Shown: positions 35,221 through 45,700 of the stretch, one piece after another | How the letters are laid out: each line of letters opens with the position of its first letter | Position numbering within the stretch: the first letter of the stretch is position 1 | Source: Mesorhizobium sp. AR10 | GTDB lineage: Bacteria; Pseudomonadota; Alphaproteobacteria; Rhizobiales; Rhizobiaceae | DNA: 64,000 nt | Direction: 5' to 3' | Assembly: GCF_024746795.1 (NCBI RefSeq) | Contig: NZ_CP080524.1 | Location: 5,744,001-5,808,000 of the forward strand | Program-made: the position numbers and the translations under genes | The notes under the pieces: generated by a model | Seen by the model: only the letters and a program-made list of their open reading frames with translations | The model's database searches: none | Told to the model about the DNA's origin: nothing

Positions 35221-37095
35221 ATGGATCGGGTCTTCGTCGAATATTACGAGGAGGAACTGACCCACATCCGCGGACTCGCGGCCGAGTTTGCCGACATGCA
35301 TCCGGCGGTGGCGCGCAACCTGTCGCTCGATACGGTGCCGTGTCCGGATCCCTATGTCGAGCGGCTGCTCGACGGCGTCGCTTTCCTCGCCGCTCGCACG
35401 CGGCAGAAGGTGGATGCCGAGCGCTCGCGGTTTTCACGCAGCATCCTGGATGTCCTCTATCCCGATCTGGTCACGCCGGCGCCAGCGACAGCGATGGCGG
35501 TGCTGAAGCCGGGACAGCAGGTCCAAACGATGCTTGCCGGTCATGTCGTCAAACGCGACACGCGGCTGGTTTCCAGCCTGCAAGCCGGCCTGTCGACACG
35601 CTGTACATTCACCACCGCCCAGGAGGTGACGCTGTGGCCGATAGCGATCACCTCGGTCAGCTATTTCCAGGACCGCAGCGCGCTTGCCGCCGCCGGAATA
35701 GGCCCGATCGGAAAGCAGGGCGGCGAGGCGGCGTTGCGCATCACGCTGGCGCGAACCGGAAAAGGCAAGCTTGACGAAGTGGGGCTCGATCGGCTCGATC
35801 TGTATTTCGCCAATCGCACCAAAGCGCCGCTTTTGTTCGACGCGATTTTCGGCGCCTGCTCGGCGCTCGGCGCACGAGCGGAAGGCAAGACCAATCCACT
35901 GTCGCCTTTGCCGGCGCCCGAAATGGTCGGCATCAGCGATGCCGAGGCGCTGATGCCGCGCACGCGTCCGACATTCGAAGGCTACCGCCTGCTGCGCGAA
36001 TATTTCATGATGCCCGAGCGCTTCCACTATGTGCGCGTTCTGGGCCTGCAGCCGGTCGTGCGCAAATGCCAGGCCGGGCTCGAAATCGTCTTTTTGTTCC
36101 GGCGTCCCGTGCCGGAACTTTCCGACCTGACGCCGGCGGATTTCGAACTTTTCGCGACGCCGATCATCAATCTCTTCGAGCGTGAGTGCAATATCATCGA
36201 GCTCGATCCGCGCAAGACGCGGCAAGTGCTGCACGCCGATCGCACGCGGGCGCGAGACTTTGAAATCTACCGAGTCATCCGTGTCGAGGACGCCGACGCC
36301 GAAGGTCCCGACGCCGAGATACCGGAACTCTTCAGCCTCGGACAAAACCGCGGCAGCGGCTGGGTGTATTCGACGGAACGGCGTCCGCGCCGTCCGACGG
36401 AGGATGAACGACGCCAGGGCGTGACCCGCACCTCATACACCGGCGACGACGTGTTCCTTGCCGTTTCGCGACCGGTTGGCAGCAACGCAAGCCGACCGCT
36501 CAAGCGCGTCGACATCATCGCGCTTTGCACCAATCGTGACCTGCCTATACTCGACGACGCGCCGACCTTGACGCTGGAGGCAGGCGATCCGGTGGATTCG
36601 ATCAGGCTTCTTGGCGCGTTGCGTCCGCCCCAGCCGGCCATCCCGGCGGCGCTGCCGGCGAGTGCCGAGGGCGAGTCCCGCGCCGACGATCTGGCCTGGC
36701 GGCTGGTATCGCAGCTGGCGCTCAACTTCCTCAGCCTTGCCAAGGAGGGTCGCGGCGTCGATCCGCTGCACGCGCTGCTCGATCTCTATGCCGATCGCGG
36801 CGATCCCGGGCTCGCGCGCAATGTGCGCTCGATCGTGCGCATCGACTCGCGGGCGGTGATCGAAAGGCTGGCGATCGAGGGGCCGATGTGCTTCGGGCGC
36901 GGTACGGAGGTGACACTGCATGTGGACCAGTCGGTGCTGGCCGGGCAAAGCACATTGCTGCTTTCCGGCTTGCTCGCGCGGCTGTTTGCCCGCCATGCCG
37001 GAATAAACGGGTTCGTGCGGACCCGCACGCGCTTGCTCCAGAAACAGGAGGATGTGCCATGGCCGATGACGCCCGGCAATCGCTACCTGATCTAG
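35221..37095 (+). CDS. tssF: T6SS baseplate protein TssF
   Basis: This is the largest baseplate subunit, 624 aa. The opening EYYEEELTHIRGLAAEFADM HPA pattern is the TssF signature. DPYVERLLDGVAFLAARTR and LYPDLVTPAPATAMAVL follow, and DPLHALLDLYADRGD lies near the C-terminus. It forms the 2:1 wedge with TssG, whose gene overlaps its last 37 bases. Confidence 0.96.
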   Translation: MDRVFVEYYEEELTHIRGLAAEFADMHPAVARNLSLDTVPCPDPYVERLLDGVAFLAARTRQKVDAERSRFSRSILDVLYPDLVTPAPATAMAVLKPGQQVQTMLAGHVVKRDTRLVSSLQAGLSTRCTFTTAQEVTLWPIAITSVSYFQDRSALAAAGIGPIGKQGGEAALRITLARTGKGKLDEVGLDRLDLYFANRTKAPLLFDAIFGACSALGARAEGKTNPLSPLPAPEMVGISDAEALMPRTRPTFEGYRLLREYFMMPERFHYVRVLGLQPVVRKCQAGLEIVFLFRRPVPELSDLTPADFELFATPIINLFERECNIIELDPRKTRQVLHADRTRARDFEIYRVIRVEDADAEGPDAEIPELFSLGQNRGSGWVYSTERRPRRPTEDERRQGVTRTSYTGDDVFLAVSRPVGSNASRPLKRVDIIALCTNRDLPILDDAPTLTLEAGDPVDSIRLLGALRPPQPAIPAALPASAEGESRADDLAWRLVSQLALNFLSLAKEGRGVDPLHALLDLYADRGDPGLARNVRSIVRIDSRAVIERLAIEGPMCFGRGTEVTLHVDQSVLAGQSTLLLSGLLARLFARHAGINGFVRTRTRLLQKQEDVPWPMTPGNRYLI

Positions 37096-38111
37096 AGAAA
37101 GCCGAAGCGCTGTCCGCAGCGTTCGACTTTTTCGAACTGATGCGCCAGCTCGAACGGCGGGGCGGCCAGTTCGGCCATTCCGGCCGGCCGGATCGCGAAC
37201 CGGCAAGGCTCGGCCAGCATGTGCGTCTGGCCTTTTCCGTCCAGGACGTGGTTGAATTCCTTGAACCGACGGACAAGGCGCCGGCCCGGGTCACGGTTGC
37301 GAATCTTGGCCTGCTGGGGCCCGAAGGCCCGATGCCGCTGCATCTGACACGCTGGGTGCTCGATCGCCTGTCGCAACGATGGTATGCGGGTGCCGATGCC
37401 CTGCAGACGAGCGACACGACATTCGTCGACTTCGTCAATATCCTTCAGCACCGCATGATCGCGCTGTTCTATCGCGCCTGGGCGGATGCCCATCCGGCGG
37501 TCCAGGTCGAACGCGCGGTCGGCGGCCGCGTCCGCTCCATGCTGGAGGCCATGGCCGGCATCGGACTTCCAGGCACCCAGAATGCCGAGCTTGACGTGGT
37601 GAAGCTTCGCCAGGCCGCATCGCTTGCCAGCCAGGTCGACGGTCCCGAACGGCTGACCCTGTTCCTGGCGGAAGCCTTCAAGGTGCCGGTCGCGCTCAAG
37701 GAGTTCGTCGCAGCCTGGATGACCGTACCCGTGGCACTGCAGACCCGTCTCGCGGGGGCTTACGCCTCACTTGGCCGCAGCGCGACGATCGGCCCAAGAA
37801 GCTTCACCCGGCAAAGCAGGATCGAACTTCGCATCGGCCCGCTCGGATACAAGGACTACAAGGCTTTCCTGCCGGGTGGCGAGCGCTTGAAGCTGTTGAA
37901 GCAGGCCGTGCGCGACCTGGTTGGAGAAACGCTCGACGTCGATCTGCGGATCGTGCTCGCCGGCGAGGCCGTGCCGCCGGCCAGGATCGGAACGGTACAG
38001 CTTGCCCGTACAACCTGGCTTGCGCGGCCCGCTGAAAGGGGCGATGCTGACGATATGCGGCTGCGGACCATCGTCGGTTGGCGGCCGGAAACGGCGGGAG
38101 TGGCGGCATGA
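37059..38111 (+). CDS. tssG: T6SS baseplate protein TssG
   Basis: This is a baseplate wedge subunit, 350 aa. It shows FDFFELMRQLERRG, RLAFSVQDVVEF, GLLGPEGPMPLHLTRWVLDR and the family-typical VDFVNILQHRMIALFYRAWA, with FTRQSRIELRIGPLGYKDY toward the C-terminus. The ATG at 37059 follows CAGGAGGA and overlaps tssF by 37 bases. The upstream extension of the frame to 36888 has no family support. Its stop overlaps the tagH start (ATGA). Confidence 0.95.
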   Translation: MADDARQSLPDLEKAEALSAAFDFFELMRQLERRGGQFGHSGRPDREPARLGQHVRLAFSVQDVVEFLEPTDKAPARVTVANLGLLGPEGPMPLHLTRWVLDRLSQRWYAGADALQTSDTTFVDFVNILQHRMIALFYRAWADAHPAVQVERAVGGRVRSMLEAMAGIGLPGTQNAELDVVKLRQAASLASQVDGPERLTLFLAEAFKVPVALKEFVAAWMTVPVALQTRLAGAYASLGRSATIGPRSFTRQSRIELRIGPLGYKDYKAFLPGGERLKLLKQAVRDLVGETLDVDLRIVLAGEAVPPARIGTVQLARTTWLARPAERGDADDMRLRTIVGWRPETAGVAA

Positions 38112-39574
38112 GCTTGCTACTGACGCTCGAGCAAGGACCGCGCGCGCAAGCGATGCGAGAAGCTCGGCTGGACGAGGGTGAGTTGGTGATCGGCCGCAGC
38201 TCCGACGCGGATTGGCAGATCAACGACCCCGACATGTTCGTTTCACGCGCCCACTGCAAGATCACTTGCAAGCAGGATGGATATTTCGTCACCGACACCT
38301 CGAGCAGCGGGCTGTTCATAGACGATTCCGACAGTCCGCTTGGGGCAGGAAATTCGGCGCGCTTGCGAAGCGGCATGCGGCTGAAACTGGGCGACTATGT
38401 CGTCTGGGTCGATCTGCAAACAGCAGCGGTCCAACCGTCAGCATCCAAACCATCGGCCGCGGAAATGCCGGCGGCGTCACGGGCGCCGATCAGTATCGGC
38501 CGCGACGATTTCTTTTCGGTAGCGACCGAAGAAGAGCCTGGGCGTCCGCGCCCCGCCGACCTGCCCAATCCGTTCGAGCAGCCCATTCCCGGCGCGTTTG
38601 AACGCGCGCGGTCCGACGAACGCAGTTCGCCGGCGTTCGACGATCCATTCAGCCTCGACCCGGTGGCAACGCCTGCCGCCAATGCAAACATTGACGACGG
38701 CGGTCGCGGCAAGCCGGTCTTCGACGATCCTTTCGGCTTCGATCACGCCACTCCAGAGTCGAAGGCGGTGGGCAGACCTGCCCCCGACAAGCCGCCGGCA
38801 TTCGATGACGGTTTTGGCTTCGGTCCTGCCGAAGCACCTGCCCCAGCCAAGCGCACTGATGCCGCCGGGAAGGGCGAAATCGCCACCGAGGCGCCCTCTC
38901 CCGCACCTTGGGATTTGCCCGACCGCAAGGTCGAACCGCCTCCTTTGCCACCGCAACGCGCCGCTGCCAAACCCGGTGCGGCGCGACCGCCGGCGGGACA
39001 ATCCGATGCGGCGCTGCGCGCGGCATTCCTGCGCGGGATGGGTATCGACGAAGCCGACTTTCCGGGCCGCGATCCGGTGACCGAGATGGAGAAGTTCGGT
39101 CGCGAATATCGCATGATGATGGAAGGCCTGATGCAGCTTCTGCGCAAACGCGCCGAAGAGAAGGGCAATGCGCGCGTCGCGCAAACCGTGGTTGGCGCAT
39201 CCGACGTCAATCCGCTCAAATTCCTGCCGTCGGTCGACGATGCCCTGGTGACCATCCTGGCGGATCGCAGCCCCGGATTTCTTGGCGCCGAAGCGGCGAT
39301 CGCGGACGCTGTGCGCGATCTCGCGCAACATCATGTTCGCGCCTGGCGCGGTGTGCAGGGGGCGCTACGACGGATGATCGACCGCTTTGACCCAGCGGCG
39401 ATCGAGGAGGAGCTGAAATCGAGTTCGGCGATCGGCACGTTGCTGACCGGCGGACGCGGGGCCAAGCTCTGGGAACTCTACCAAAAACGGCACCGCGAAA
39501 TCGCCCAAAGCGCCGAAACGCGCTTCCTGGGTGAAATCGGCACTGATTTCCGAGATGCATATGAGGAGGAGTGA
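38108..39574 (+). CDS. tagH: FHA-domain T6SS protein TagH (first copy)
   Basis: This is a 488-aa cytosolic phosphothreonine-binding scaffold. The N-terminal FHA domain has GRSSDAD (about residue 28-34), SRAHC and DTSSSGLFIDD. A Pro/Ala/Asp-rich linker of roughly 200 residues follows with repeated FDDPF-type units. The C-terminal TagH domain runs from about residue 295 (LRAAFLRGMGIDEADFPG ... VGASDVNPLKFLPSVDDAL). In other T6SSs, Fha proteins bind the kinase-phosphorylated partner and trigger assembly. A kinase and a phosphatase are encoded at the end of the window, and a second TagH-like gene lies at 54.2 kb. Confidence 0.93.
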   Translation: MSLLLTLEQGPRAQAMREARLDEGELVIGRSSDADWQINDPDMFVSRAHCKITCKQDGYFVTDTSSSGLFIDDSDSPLGAGNSARLRSGMRLKLGDYVVWVDLQTAAVQPSASKPSAAEMPAASRAPISIGRDDFFSVATEEEPGRPRPADLPNPFEQPIPGAFERARSDERSSPAFDDPFSLDPVATPAANANIDDGGRGKPVFDDPFGFDHATPESKAVGRPAPDKPPAFDDGFGFGPAEAPAPAKRTDAAGKGEIATEAPSPAPWDLPDRKVEPPPLPPQRAAAKPGAARPPAGQSDAALRAAFLRGMGIDEADFPGRDPVTEMEKFGREYRMMMEGLMQLLRKRAEEKGNARVAQTVVGASDVNPLKFLPSVDDALVTILADRSPGFLGAEAAIADAVRDLAQHHVRAWRGVQGALRRMIDRFDPAAIEEELKSSSAIGTLLTGGRGAKLWELYQKRHREIAQSAETRFLGEIGTDFRDAYEEE

Positions 39575-39577
39575 GAT

Positions 39578-40030
39578 ATGATCCATAGACGCGAATTCAT
39601 CATCGCCCTGGGCGCAACAGGACTGGTTTCAGCCTGCCAAAGCGGCCCGCCAAAACCGTCCGTGATTACGGTCAACGTGGCCGGCGGGGCGGGCATGAAT
39701 CCCGGACCGGACGGCGGCGACAGGCCGGTGACGGTCCTCATCATGCGACTGAAAAGCACCGGCAAGTTCAATTCGGCGGACTACTTCGCCCTGCAAGGGG
39801 ATGCCGGCTCGGCGCTTGGCGGCGATCTCATCGGATCCGACCAGGTCGCCGTCGCGCCCGGCAAGAGCGCGTCGAAGACCATCACAGTTGAACCGGAAGC
39901 AACAGCGCTTGGCTTCGTTGCCCTGATCCGGGAGCCCGGCGGACGAAGCTGGCGCACGACCAAGTCGGTTTCGGCGGGATCGACATTCACCGTCAATGTG
40001 ACGCTTGGCAGCGGCGGCATTTCCGCCTAG
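39578..40030 (+). CDS. tssJ: T6SS outer-membrane lipoprotein TssJ
   Basis: This is a 150-aa lipoprotein. The signal peptide has a twin-arginine start (HRREFIIALGATG) and the lipobox LVSAC, so Cys20 is the lipidated residue. The mature part is a small beta-sandwich (VNVAGGAGMNPGPDG, VTVLIMRLKSTGKF, LGFVALIREP). It anchors the membrane complex to the outer membrane by binding the C-terminal periplasmic tip of TssM. It is the only tssJ seen, although two tssM genes are present. Confidence 0.93.
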   Translation: MIHRREFIIALGATGLVSACQSGPPKPSVITVNVAGGAGMNPGPDGGDRPVTVLIMRLKSTGKFNSADYFALQGDAGSALGGDLIGSDQVAVAPGKSASKTITVEPEATALGFVALIREPGGRSWRTTKSVSAGSTFTVNVTLGSGGISA

Positions 40031-40069
40031 CGCGGCCGAAGCGAGGGATACGATGCAAAGAGTGGCGGC

Positions 40070-41404
40070 ATGAGCGATGCAAACAGAGTGCTGTGGTCGG
40101 AGGGCCTGTTCCTCCGGACCCAGCATTTCCAGCAACAGGATCGCTTTTTCGAAGCGACAGTACGCGGCGCGTTGCAGGCCGGGCAGCTGCATACGTTCGG
40201 CTTTCGAACACTGACGCTGGACCCGGCATTGCTCGACGCCGGCCAGATCTCCGTGCTGACTGCGCGCGGTATCTTTCCCGATGGAACTCCGTTCGCGATC
40301 CCCGACACGATGGACGCTCCCCGGCCGCTTGCCATAACGCCTGACATGGGCGAGGGACCGGTGCTAATCGCCCTGCCGCTTGAGCCTCCCGAAGGCGTCG
40401 GTTTCGACCCCGCCCATGCCGAGCCGTCGGGCGCACGCTATCGCGGACGGATCGTGTCGGTCCGCGATGCCGTGCATGGCGGCTCCGATCCCGAGGAGAT
40501 CGAGATTGCGCGGCCGCAAGCACAATTGCTGGCGCCCGGCAAAACGGTTGGCGGCTACACCGCGCTGCCTGTCGCCGAGATCAAGGGCGTTCGCGCCGAT
40601 GGCGGTGTTGCGCTCGACGACACGTTCCTGCCGCCGACCTTGGTCATCGGTGCGGCGTCCTGGTACAGCCGGCTGCTTCAGGAAGTGGTCACCGGTCTCG
40701 ATCAGATCGCCGAGGCGCATGGCAAGATGGTGCTGGGCGGCCCGGGACGCAGTGTCGAAGACCTGCTGATACTCAATCTGGTCAATGGCGCGCGGCCGCG
40801 GCTGGCTCACATGCTCGCGCAGGACGTCTACCATCCGTCCGAGCTCTATATGGAGCTTGCCGGTCTCGCCGGTTCGATGGCGACCTATGGCTCGAGCGCG
40901 CGGCGCCTGGGTGAATTGCCTGCCTACGATCATATGGCGCCGGGCCCTGCCTATTCGGCGCTGGCGGATGCGCTGCGCTCGCTGATCCTCAGCCTGCGCT
41001 ACATCGAGCCGAAGTCCCGCGCCTTGCCGGTCATGCGGCATGCCACCAATGTCTGGAAGATCCGCATCGACAACCCCAAGCTCCTGGTGGCCAGCCGGAT
41101 CGTCGTGCGGATCGGATCCGAGCTGTCGGAGGATGCGTTGCGCAAGATATTCGTCAACCAGGCGACCGTCGGCTCGGCCAGCGAATTCGAGGGGCTGTGG
41201 AAGTCGCGTCTGCCTGGCATCCCGCTGAAGCCACTGCACTCGCAACCACGCGAAATTCCCTATGATGGCGACCGGCTTTGCCTTGAACTCGACCAGAAAA
41301 GCGAGCACTGGGCCTCGCTTCTCGAAGCGCCCGGTTTTGTGATCGGCGTTTCGGGTATCTTGCCGAGCGAACCGCAGGTCGATTGCTACTCGGTCAACAG
41401 GTGA
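40070..41404 (+). CDS. tssK: T6SS baseplate-membrane connector TssK
   Basis: This is a trimeric connector, 444 aa, linking the baseplate to TssL/TssM. The family opening VLWSEGLFLRTQHFQQQDRF is intact. Typical segments follow: ARPRLAHMLAQDVYHPSELY near 240 and PPTLVIGAASWYSRLLQEVV near 185. It begins 39 bases after tssJ and ends two bases before tssL. It is the only tssK in the window, so both TssL proteins would have to dock on it. Confidence 0.95.
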   Translation: MSDANRVLWSEGLFLRTQHFQQQDRFFEATVRGALQAGQLHTFGFRTLTLDPALLDAGQISVLTARGIFPDGTPFAIPDTMDAPRPLAITPDMGEGPVLIALPLEPPEGVGFDPAHAEPSGARYRGRIVSVRDAVHGGSDPEEIEIARPQAQLLAPGKTVGGYTALPVAEIKGVRADGGVALDDTFLPPTLVIGAASWYSRLLQEVVTGLDQIAEAHGKMVLGGPGRSVEDLLILNLVNGARPRLAHMLAQDVYHPSELYMELAGLAGSMATYGSSARRLGELPAYDHMAPGPAYSALADALRSLILSLRYIEPKSRALPVMRHATNVWKIRIDNPKLLVASRIVVRIGSELSEDALRKIFVNQATVGSASEFEGLWKSRLPGIPLKPLHSQPREIPYDGDRLCLELDQKSEHWASLLEAPGFVIGVSGILPSEPQVDCYSVNR

Positions 41405-41405
41405 C

Positions 41406-42743
41406 ATGATGAGCCGCGACGATCCTTTCGGACTGTCCGAGGATCGCGAGCGTACGCGCATACGCCTCAGCGGAGCGCCGACGCCGCGGGCGATGCCGCT
41501 GCCGCCGTCGGGCGCTTTTGCGAAACGCTCGCGCGCGCACCCGAACGTGCTTGTCAACGCTTTCTCGCCTTTGCTGGAATTTGCGCCCGAAATGGAAAAC
41601 GCGCAGCAACCGGAGAACCCGGAAGCGCTGCGTACAAGGTTGCTCTCCGAGCTTGTGCGATGCCGCGACGCCACCATGGCAGCGGGCTGCTCGCTTGAAC
41701 GAGCCGACCAGGCGGCCTGGCTGGTGGCCGCACTTCTCGATGACCTTGCGCTGAATACACCCTGGGGCGGCGCCAGCGCATGGCCGCGCCAGCCGCTGGT
41801 GGTCATGCTGCGCGGCGACGTCGATGCCGGTGCGCAGTTCTTCGCGCGTCTCGAAGAGCTGGAGCGTCATCCGAACCGGGATCGCGAGATGCTGGAGTTG
41901 CAGTACCATTGCTTGGCGCTCGGCTTTCGCGGCAAATATCGCGTACCCGGCCGTTCCGGCGACCGCTCGCTCAATGCCGTTCGCGTGGCGGCAGCACGTT
42001 TCCTGCGCGATACCGACGCGGAAGGGGCGCCGCTGTCGCCAAACTGGAAGGGCGTGATCGCCTCCGACGAACCGCAGCGCTTCATCGTTCCGATCTGGGT
42101 GATGGCGGTGGCCGCGGTGGTGATCGCCACCGCAATCCACATCGGGCTGTCGATGGGCCTGAGCAGCCAGGCGGTGGAGCTTTCGGCGCTGGTACGCGCA
42201 TTGCCGCCGCCCAATCGCGCCGAGATCACCCGCGCCGCGCCGAAGGCGGAGCCGGCACCACTTCAAACACCACCCGAAACCGTGGATTTCGCACTGCTGC
42301 CGGAATTCCAGGCGGCCGCACCTTCCCATCTGCGGCAAGCTCTCAAGGGCACCGAGAGCGTCTCGCTGGCCAAATTGTTCGTTCAGGCCTCCAACCCGGA
42401 ACTTTTCCAATCGTCGCGCGCGCAGCTGACGGAAGGGTTCGAGCCGCTCATCGCTTCGATCGCCAAGGTGATCCTCGATAACCAGGAGCTGATCGGCAAC
42501 ATCACGGTGGTCGGTCATACCGACGGCATTCCCCTGCAAAGGACCAATCCACTGTCCACCAATCAGCGATTGTCGGAAGCCCGCGCTGCTGCCATCGCCG
42601 ATCTTCTGATCCAGAACGGCGTGCCGCAGGACCGCGTCCGATCCGAAGGTCGGGCCGCCACCGATCCGGTAGCCGACGACGGCACGCGCGAAGGCCGGGC
42701 ATTGAACCGCCGCGTCGAAGTGCTGGTCGAGAAGAGGCTGTGA
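41406..42743 (+). CDS. tssL: T6SS inner-membrane protein TssL with OmpA-like domain (first copy)
   Basis: This is a C-tail-anchored membrane protein of 445 aa. The cytoplasmic DotU domain (~35-210) includes AWLVAALLDDLALNTPWGG and ELQYHCLALGFRGKYR. One membrane helix follows at ~221-245 (PIWVMAVAAVVIATAIHIGL). The C-terminal OmpA-like peptidoglycan-binding domain has TVVGHTDGIPL, LSEARAAAIADLL and LNRRVEVLVEK. The fused OmpA domain replaces a separate peptidoglycan anchor. ATG 41409 is an alternative start. tssM follows after one base. Confidence 0.95.
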   Translation: MMSRDDPFGLSEDRERTRIRLSGAPTPRAMPLPPSGAFAKRSRAHPNVLVNAFSPLLEFAPEMENAQQPENPEALRTRLLSELVRCRDATMAAGCSLERADQAAWLVAALLDDLALNTPWGGASAWPRQPLVVMLRGDVDAGAQFFARLEELERHPNRDREMLELQYHCLALGFRGKYRVPGRSGDRSLNAVRVAAARFLRDTDAEGAPLSPNWKGVIASDEPQRFIVPIWVMAVAAVVIATAIHIGLSMGLSSQAVELSALVRALPPPNRAEITRAAPKAEPAPLQTPPETVDFALLPEFQAAAPSHLRQALKGTESVSLAKLFVQASNPELFQSSRAQLTEGFEPLIASIAKVILDNQELIGNITVVGHTDGIPLQRTNPLSTNQRLSEARAAAIADLLIQNGVPQDRVRSEGRAATDPVADDGTREGRALNRRVEVLVEKRL

Positions 42744-42744
42744 C

Positions 42745-45700
42745 ATGTTCATCCTGCGCTTCCTCTGGGCGGTTCTGACATCTCGCTTCCTGTGGACGCT
42801 GATCGGCCTGACGCTGCTTTCGCTGATCATCTGGGTGTTCGGTCCGATCGTCAGGGTCGGCGCCTCCGAGCCCTTTGCATCGGAGACGGTGCGCATCGTC
42901 ATTATTGCGCTGCTGGTCATCTTCTGGCTGATCTGGCTGATCGTCGCGCAGCGCCGGGCAATCCGCGCCAACCGGATGTTCGTCGCTGAAATCTCCGCCC
43001 CGGTAGAGGAAAAGCGGCTCAGCCCCGGCGAGGAGAACGTCGCCGCGGTCGGCGCCAAATTCCAGGACGTGATGGTCGAACTGAAGCGTCGCAAACTCGG
43101 CGGACGCAAATTCCTGCGCGAAATGCCGTGGTATGTGATCGTCGGTCCGCCGGCCACGGGCAAGACGACGGCATTGCGGCAATCCGGGCTCAACTTTCCC
43201 ATCGACTTGACCGACGATCTCCAGGGTGTCGGCGGTACGCGCAACTGCGACTGGTTCTTCTCCGAACACGCGGTGCTGATCGACACTGCGGGCCGCTATG
43301 TCCAGCAGGAGAGCCAGCCGGACGTCGACGCCGCAGAATGGCTGGGCTTTCTCGACCTGTTGAAGAAGCATCGAGGCCGCCGCGCGCTCAACGGCGTCAT
43401 CGTCGCGCTTTCGATCGATGCCTTGTCCGAGGGCGACGAAGCCATCAAGGCACATGGCCGCAAGATCCGCAGGCGGCTGGCCGAACTCGAGGAGCGGCTC
43501 GAAATCCGCCTGCCGGTCTATCTGATGCTGACCAAGGCTGACCTCATCAAGGGGTTCGAAGCCTTCTTCGGCGGTCTGTCGACGACCGCGCGCGAACAGG
43601 TATGGGGTACGACCTTCGCGCTCGACGCGCGTGTCGACGCCGCGACGATTGCTCGCGAAATCTCGACCCTTTCGACCGAACTCGAACGACGGCTGGTGCC
43701 GCGGCTGGAGGATGAAGACAAGCTTGCCGAACGCGCCGAGATATTCCGATTTCCGGCTCAGTTGCAAAGCCTGTCCGAACCGATCCAGGTGCTGGTAGAG
43801 GCGATGTTCGGCGAGAGCCGCTACGAGGAGGCCGCCTGGCTGCGCGGCCTCTATCTGACCTCGGCGACCCAGGAAGGCGCGCCGATCGACCGGCTGACCG
43901 CGGCACTCGCCTCTTCCTTCGGACTGCCGGCGCGACGGTCGATGCCCGCGCAGCGCTTCGAAAAACGCAGTTTCTTCCTGAAGAACCTTTTGACCGAGGT
44001 GATTTTCAAGGAGGCGGGACTTGGTACGTTCGACCCGCTGGCGCAGCGTCGCCGCGCCTGGATCTGGCGTGGTGCGGCGGCGGCATGTGCCACGGCTGCC
44101 GTATTGGCCGGCGCGGTGTTCACCTGGTCTTACTTTGACAACCGCAATGCGATCACAGCCCAGGCAAGCCAGTTCGTGGAGTTGCAGGCACCGCTGACCG
44201 CGGCAGCCGCAAATCCGGCGTCGGTGGAGCAGCCTGCGATCGACGGCGCTCTCACGGCGATGGCCGAGGTCGCAAATGCCAGAACGGCACCGCCGAGCAG
44301 TGGGCAGGATCTGCTTGGGCCATCGGCCTCGGCGGAACTCCTGCGGTCGCAGGCCGATACCTATGACCGCGCGCTGCGCAACGTGCTCGAGCCGCGCATG
44401 GTTGCGCTGCTCGAGGCAACCATGTGGCGGCAGATCCGCGATCCGGACTTCATGCTCGGCGCACTCAAGACCTACCGCATGATGACGGGCCTGTCGCAGA
44501 TGGATCCCGATTTCGTGCAGAATTGGTGGGTGAACGATCTGCCCGAATTCGCGCCGGCGGCACCATTTCCAACCGCCGACGCGGAGGAGCATCAGCTTGC
44601 CGCGATCCGCCGCATGGCGGTCGATGACAGCTACACAGCGCCTGACCAGGCGCTGGTTGCCGAAGCGTTGAAAACGGTTTGCACGATTTCCCTGCCGGCG
44701 CGCGCCTACAAGCAACTGCTCGCCGACCCGGCGGTCGCCGAGTTGAAGGAGTGGGTCCCCGCGAATTTCGCCGGTCCGAACGGCTCCAAGGTGTTTGCCC
44801 GGCAATCCGACAAGACGCTGCGCACCGGAATCTCCGGTGCGTTCACCTATGCTGGTTTCCACGACGCCATCCTCGACCGGGTCGAGGATGTCGCCGCCCA
44901 GGCAGCACTCGACCGCGCGGTCTTTGCCGGCGGCTGTTCGGAAAATTCCGAGACCTCGGTCCCGGCGCTCTCCGAGGATATTCTGAAACTTTATTACGAG
45001 GACTACATCGCGCAGTGGGACAGCTTCCTGCGCGACATGAGGCTGGCGCCACTGAGCGACCTCAACGTTGCAAGCGAGAACCTGAAGGACCTTTCCAGCG
45101 CCGATTCCGCGCTGAAGCGGCTGGTGACGGCAGTCGTTCAGGAGACGGAGCTTACCCGATCGGATGAGGAGCCTGAAGGTGACGACAAGGCCAAGAAAAA
45201 GGGCGGGTCGAAGCTGCTCAGCAAGCTTGGCAAGGTCGGCAAGCTGGTAAAAACAGGCGCAAAACTGTTACCGCGCGCCGGCGGCGCCGACGCAGTGGAC
45301 CTTACCGGCACTCTGGTGGCCGAACACTTCAAACCGCTCAAGGGCGCTATCGCCGAGGTCGACGGTCAGCCGCCGGCGCTGGACGCCGCGGTCGTGGCGC
45401 TGACGGCGCTGTCCAATGTGTTGCAGACTGTCACCGCCAACCCCGACCCTCAGGACGCCATCAAGAAACAGGGCGGCCTTGCCGAACTGACGGGAGCCGT
45501 TGCACGACAGGCGCAGATATTGCCCGATCCGATCGACGACTGGCTGGGCGGCATCGCCGGCGACACCAGCGGCCTGACGCAGAAGGCAGTAGCCTCCGAG
45601 CTCAACGCCATCTGGCGCGCCGACATCCTGCCCTTCTGCCAGGCAGCGCTCAACGACCGCTATCCGTTCAGTCCCGACAGCGCCGTCGACGTCAATGTCC

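Noticed and set aside
41394..44862. Long minus-strand open frames (630 and 786 codons) opposite tssL1 and tssM1
   Set aside because: They are fully covered by conserved T6SS genes on the plus strand.
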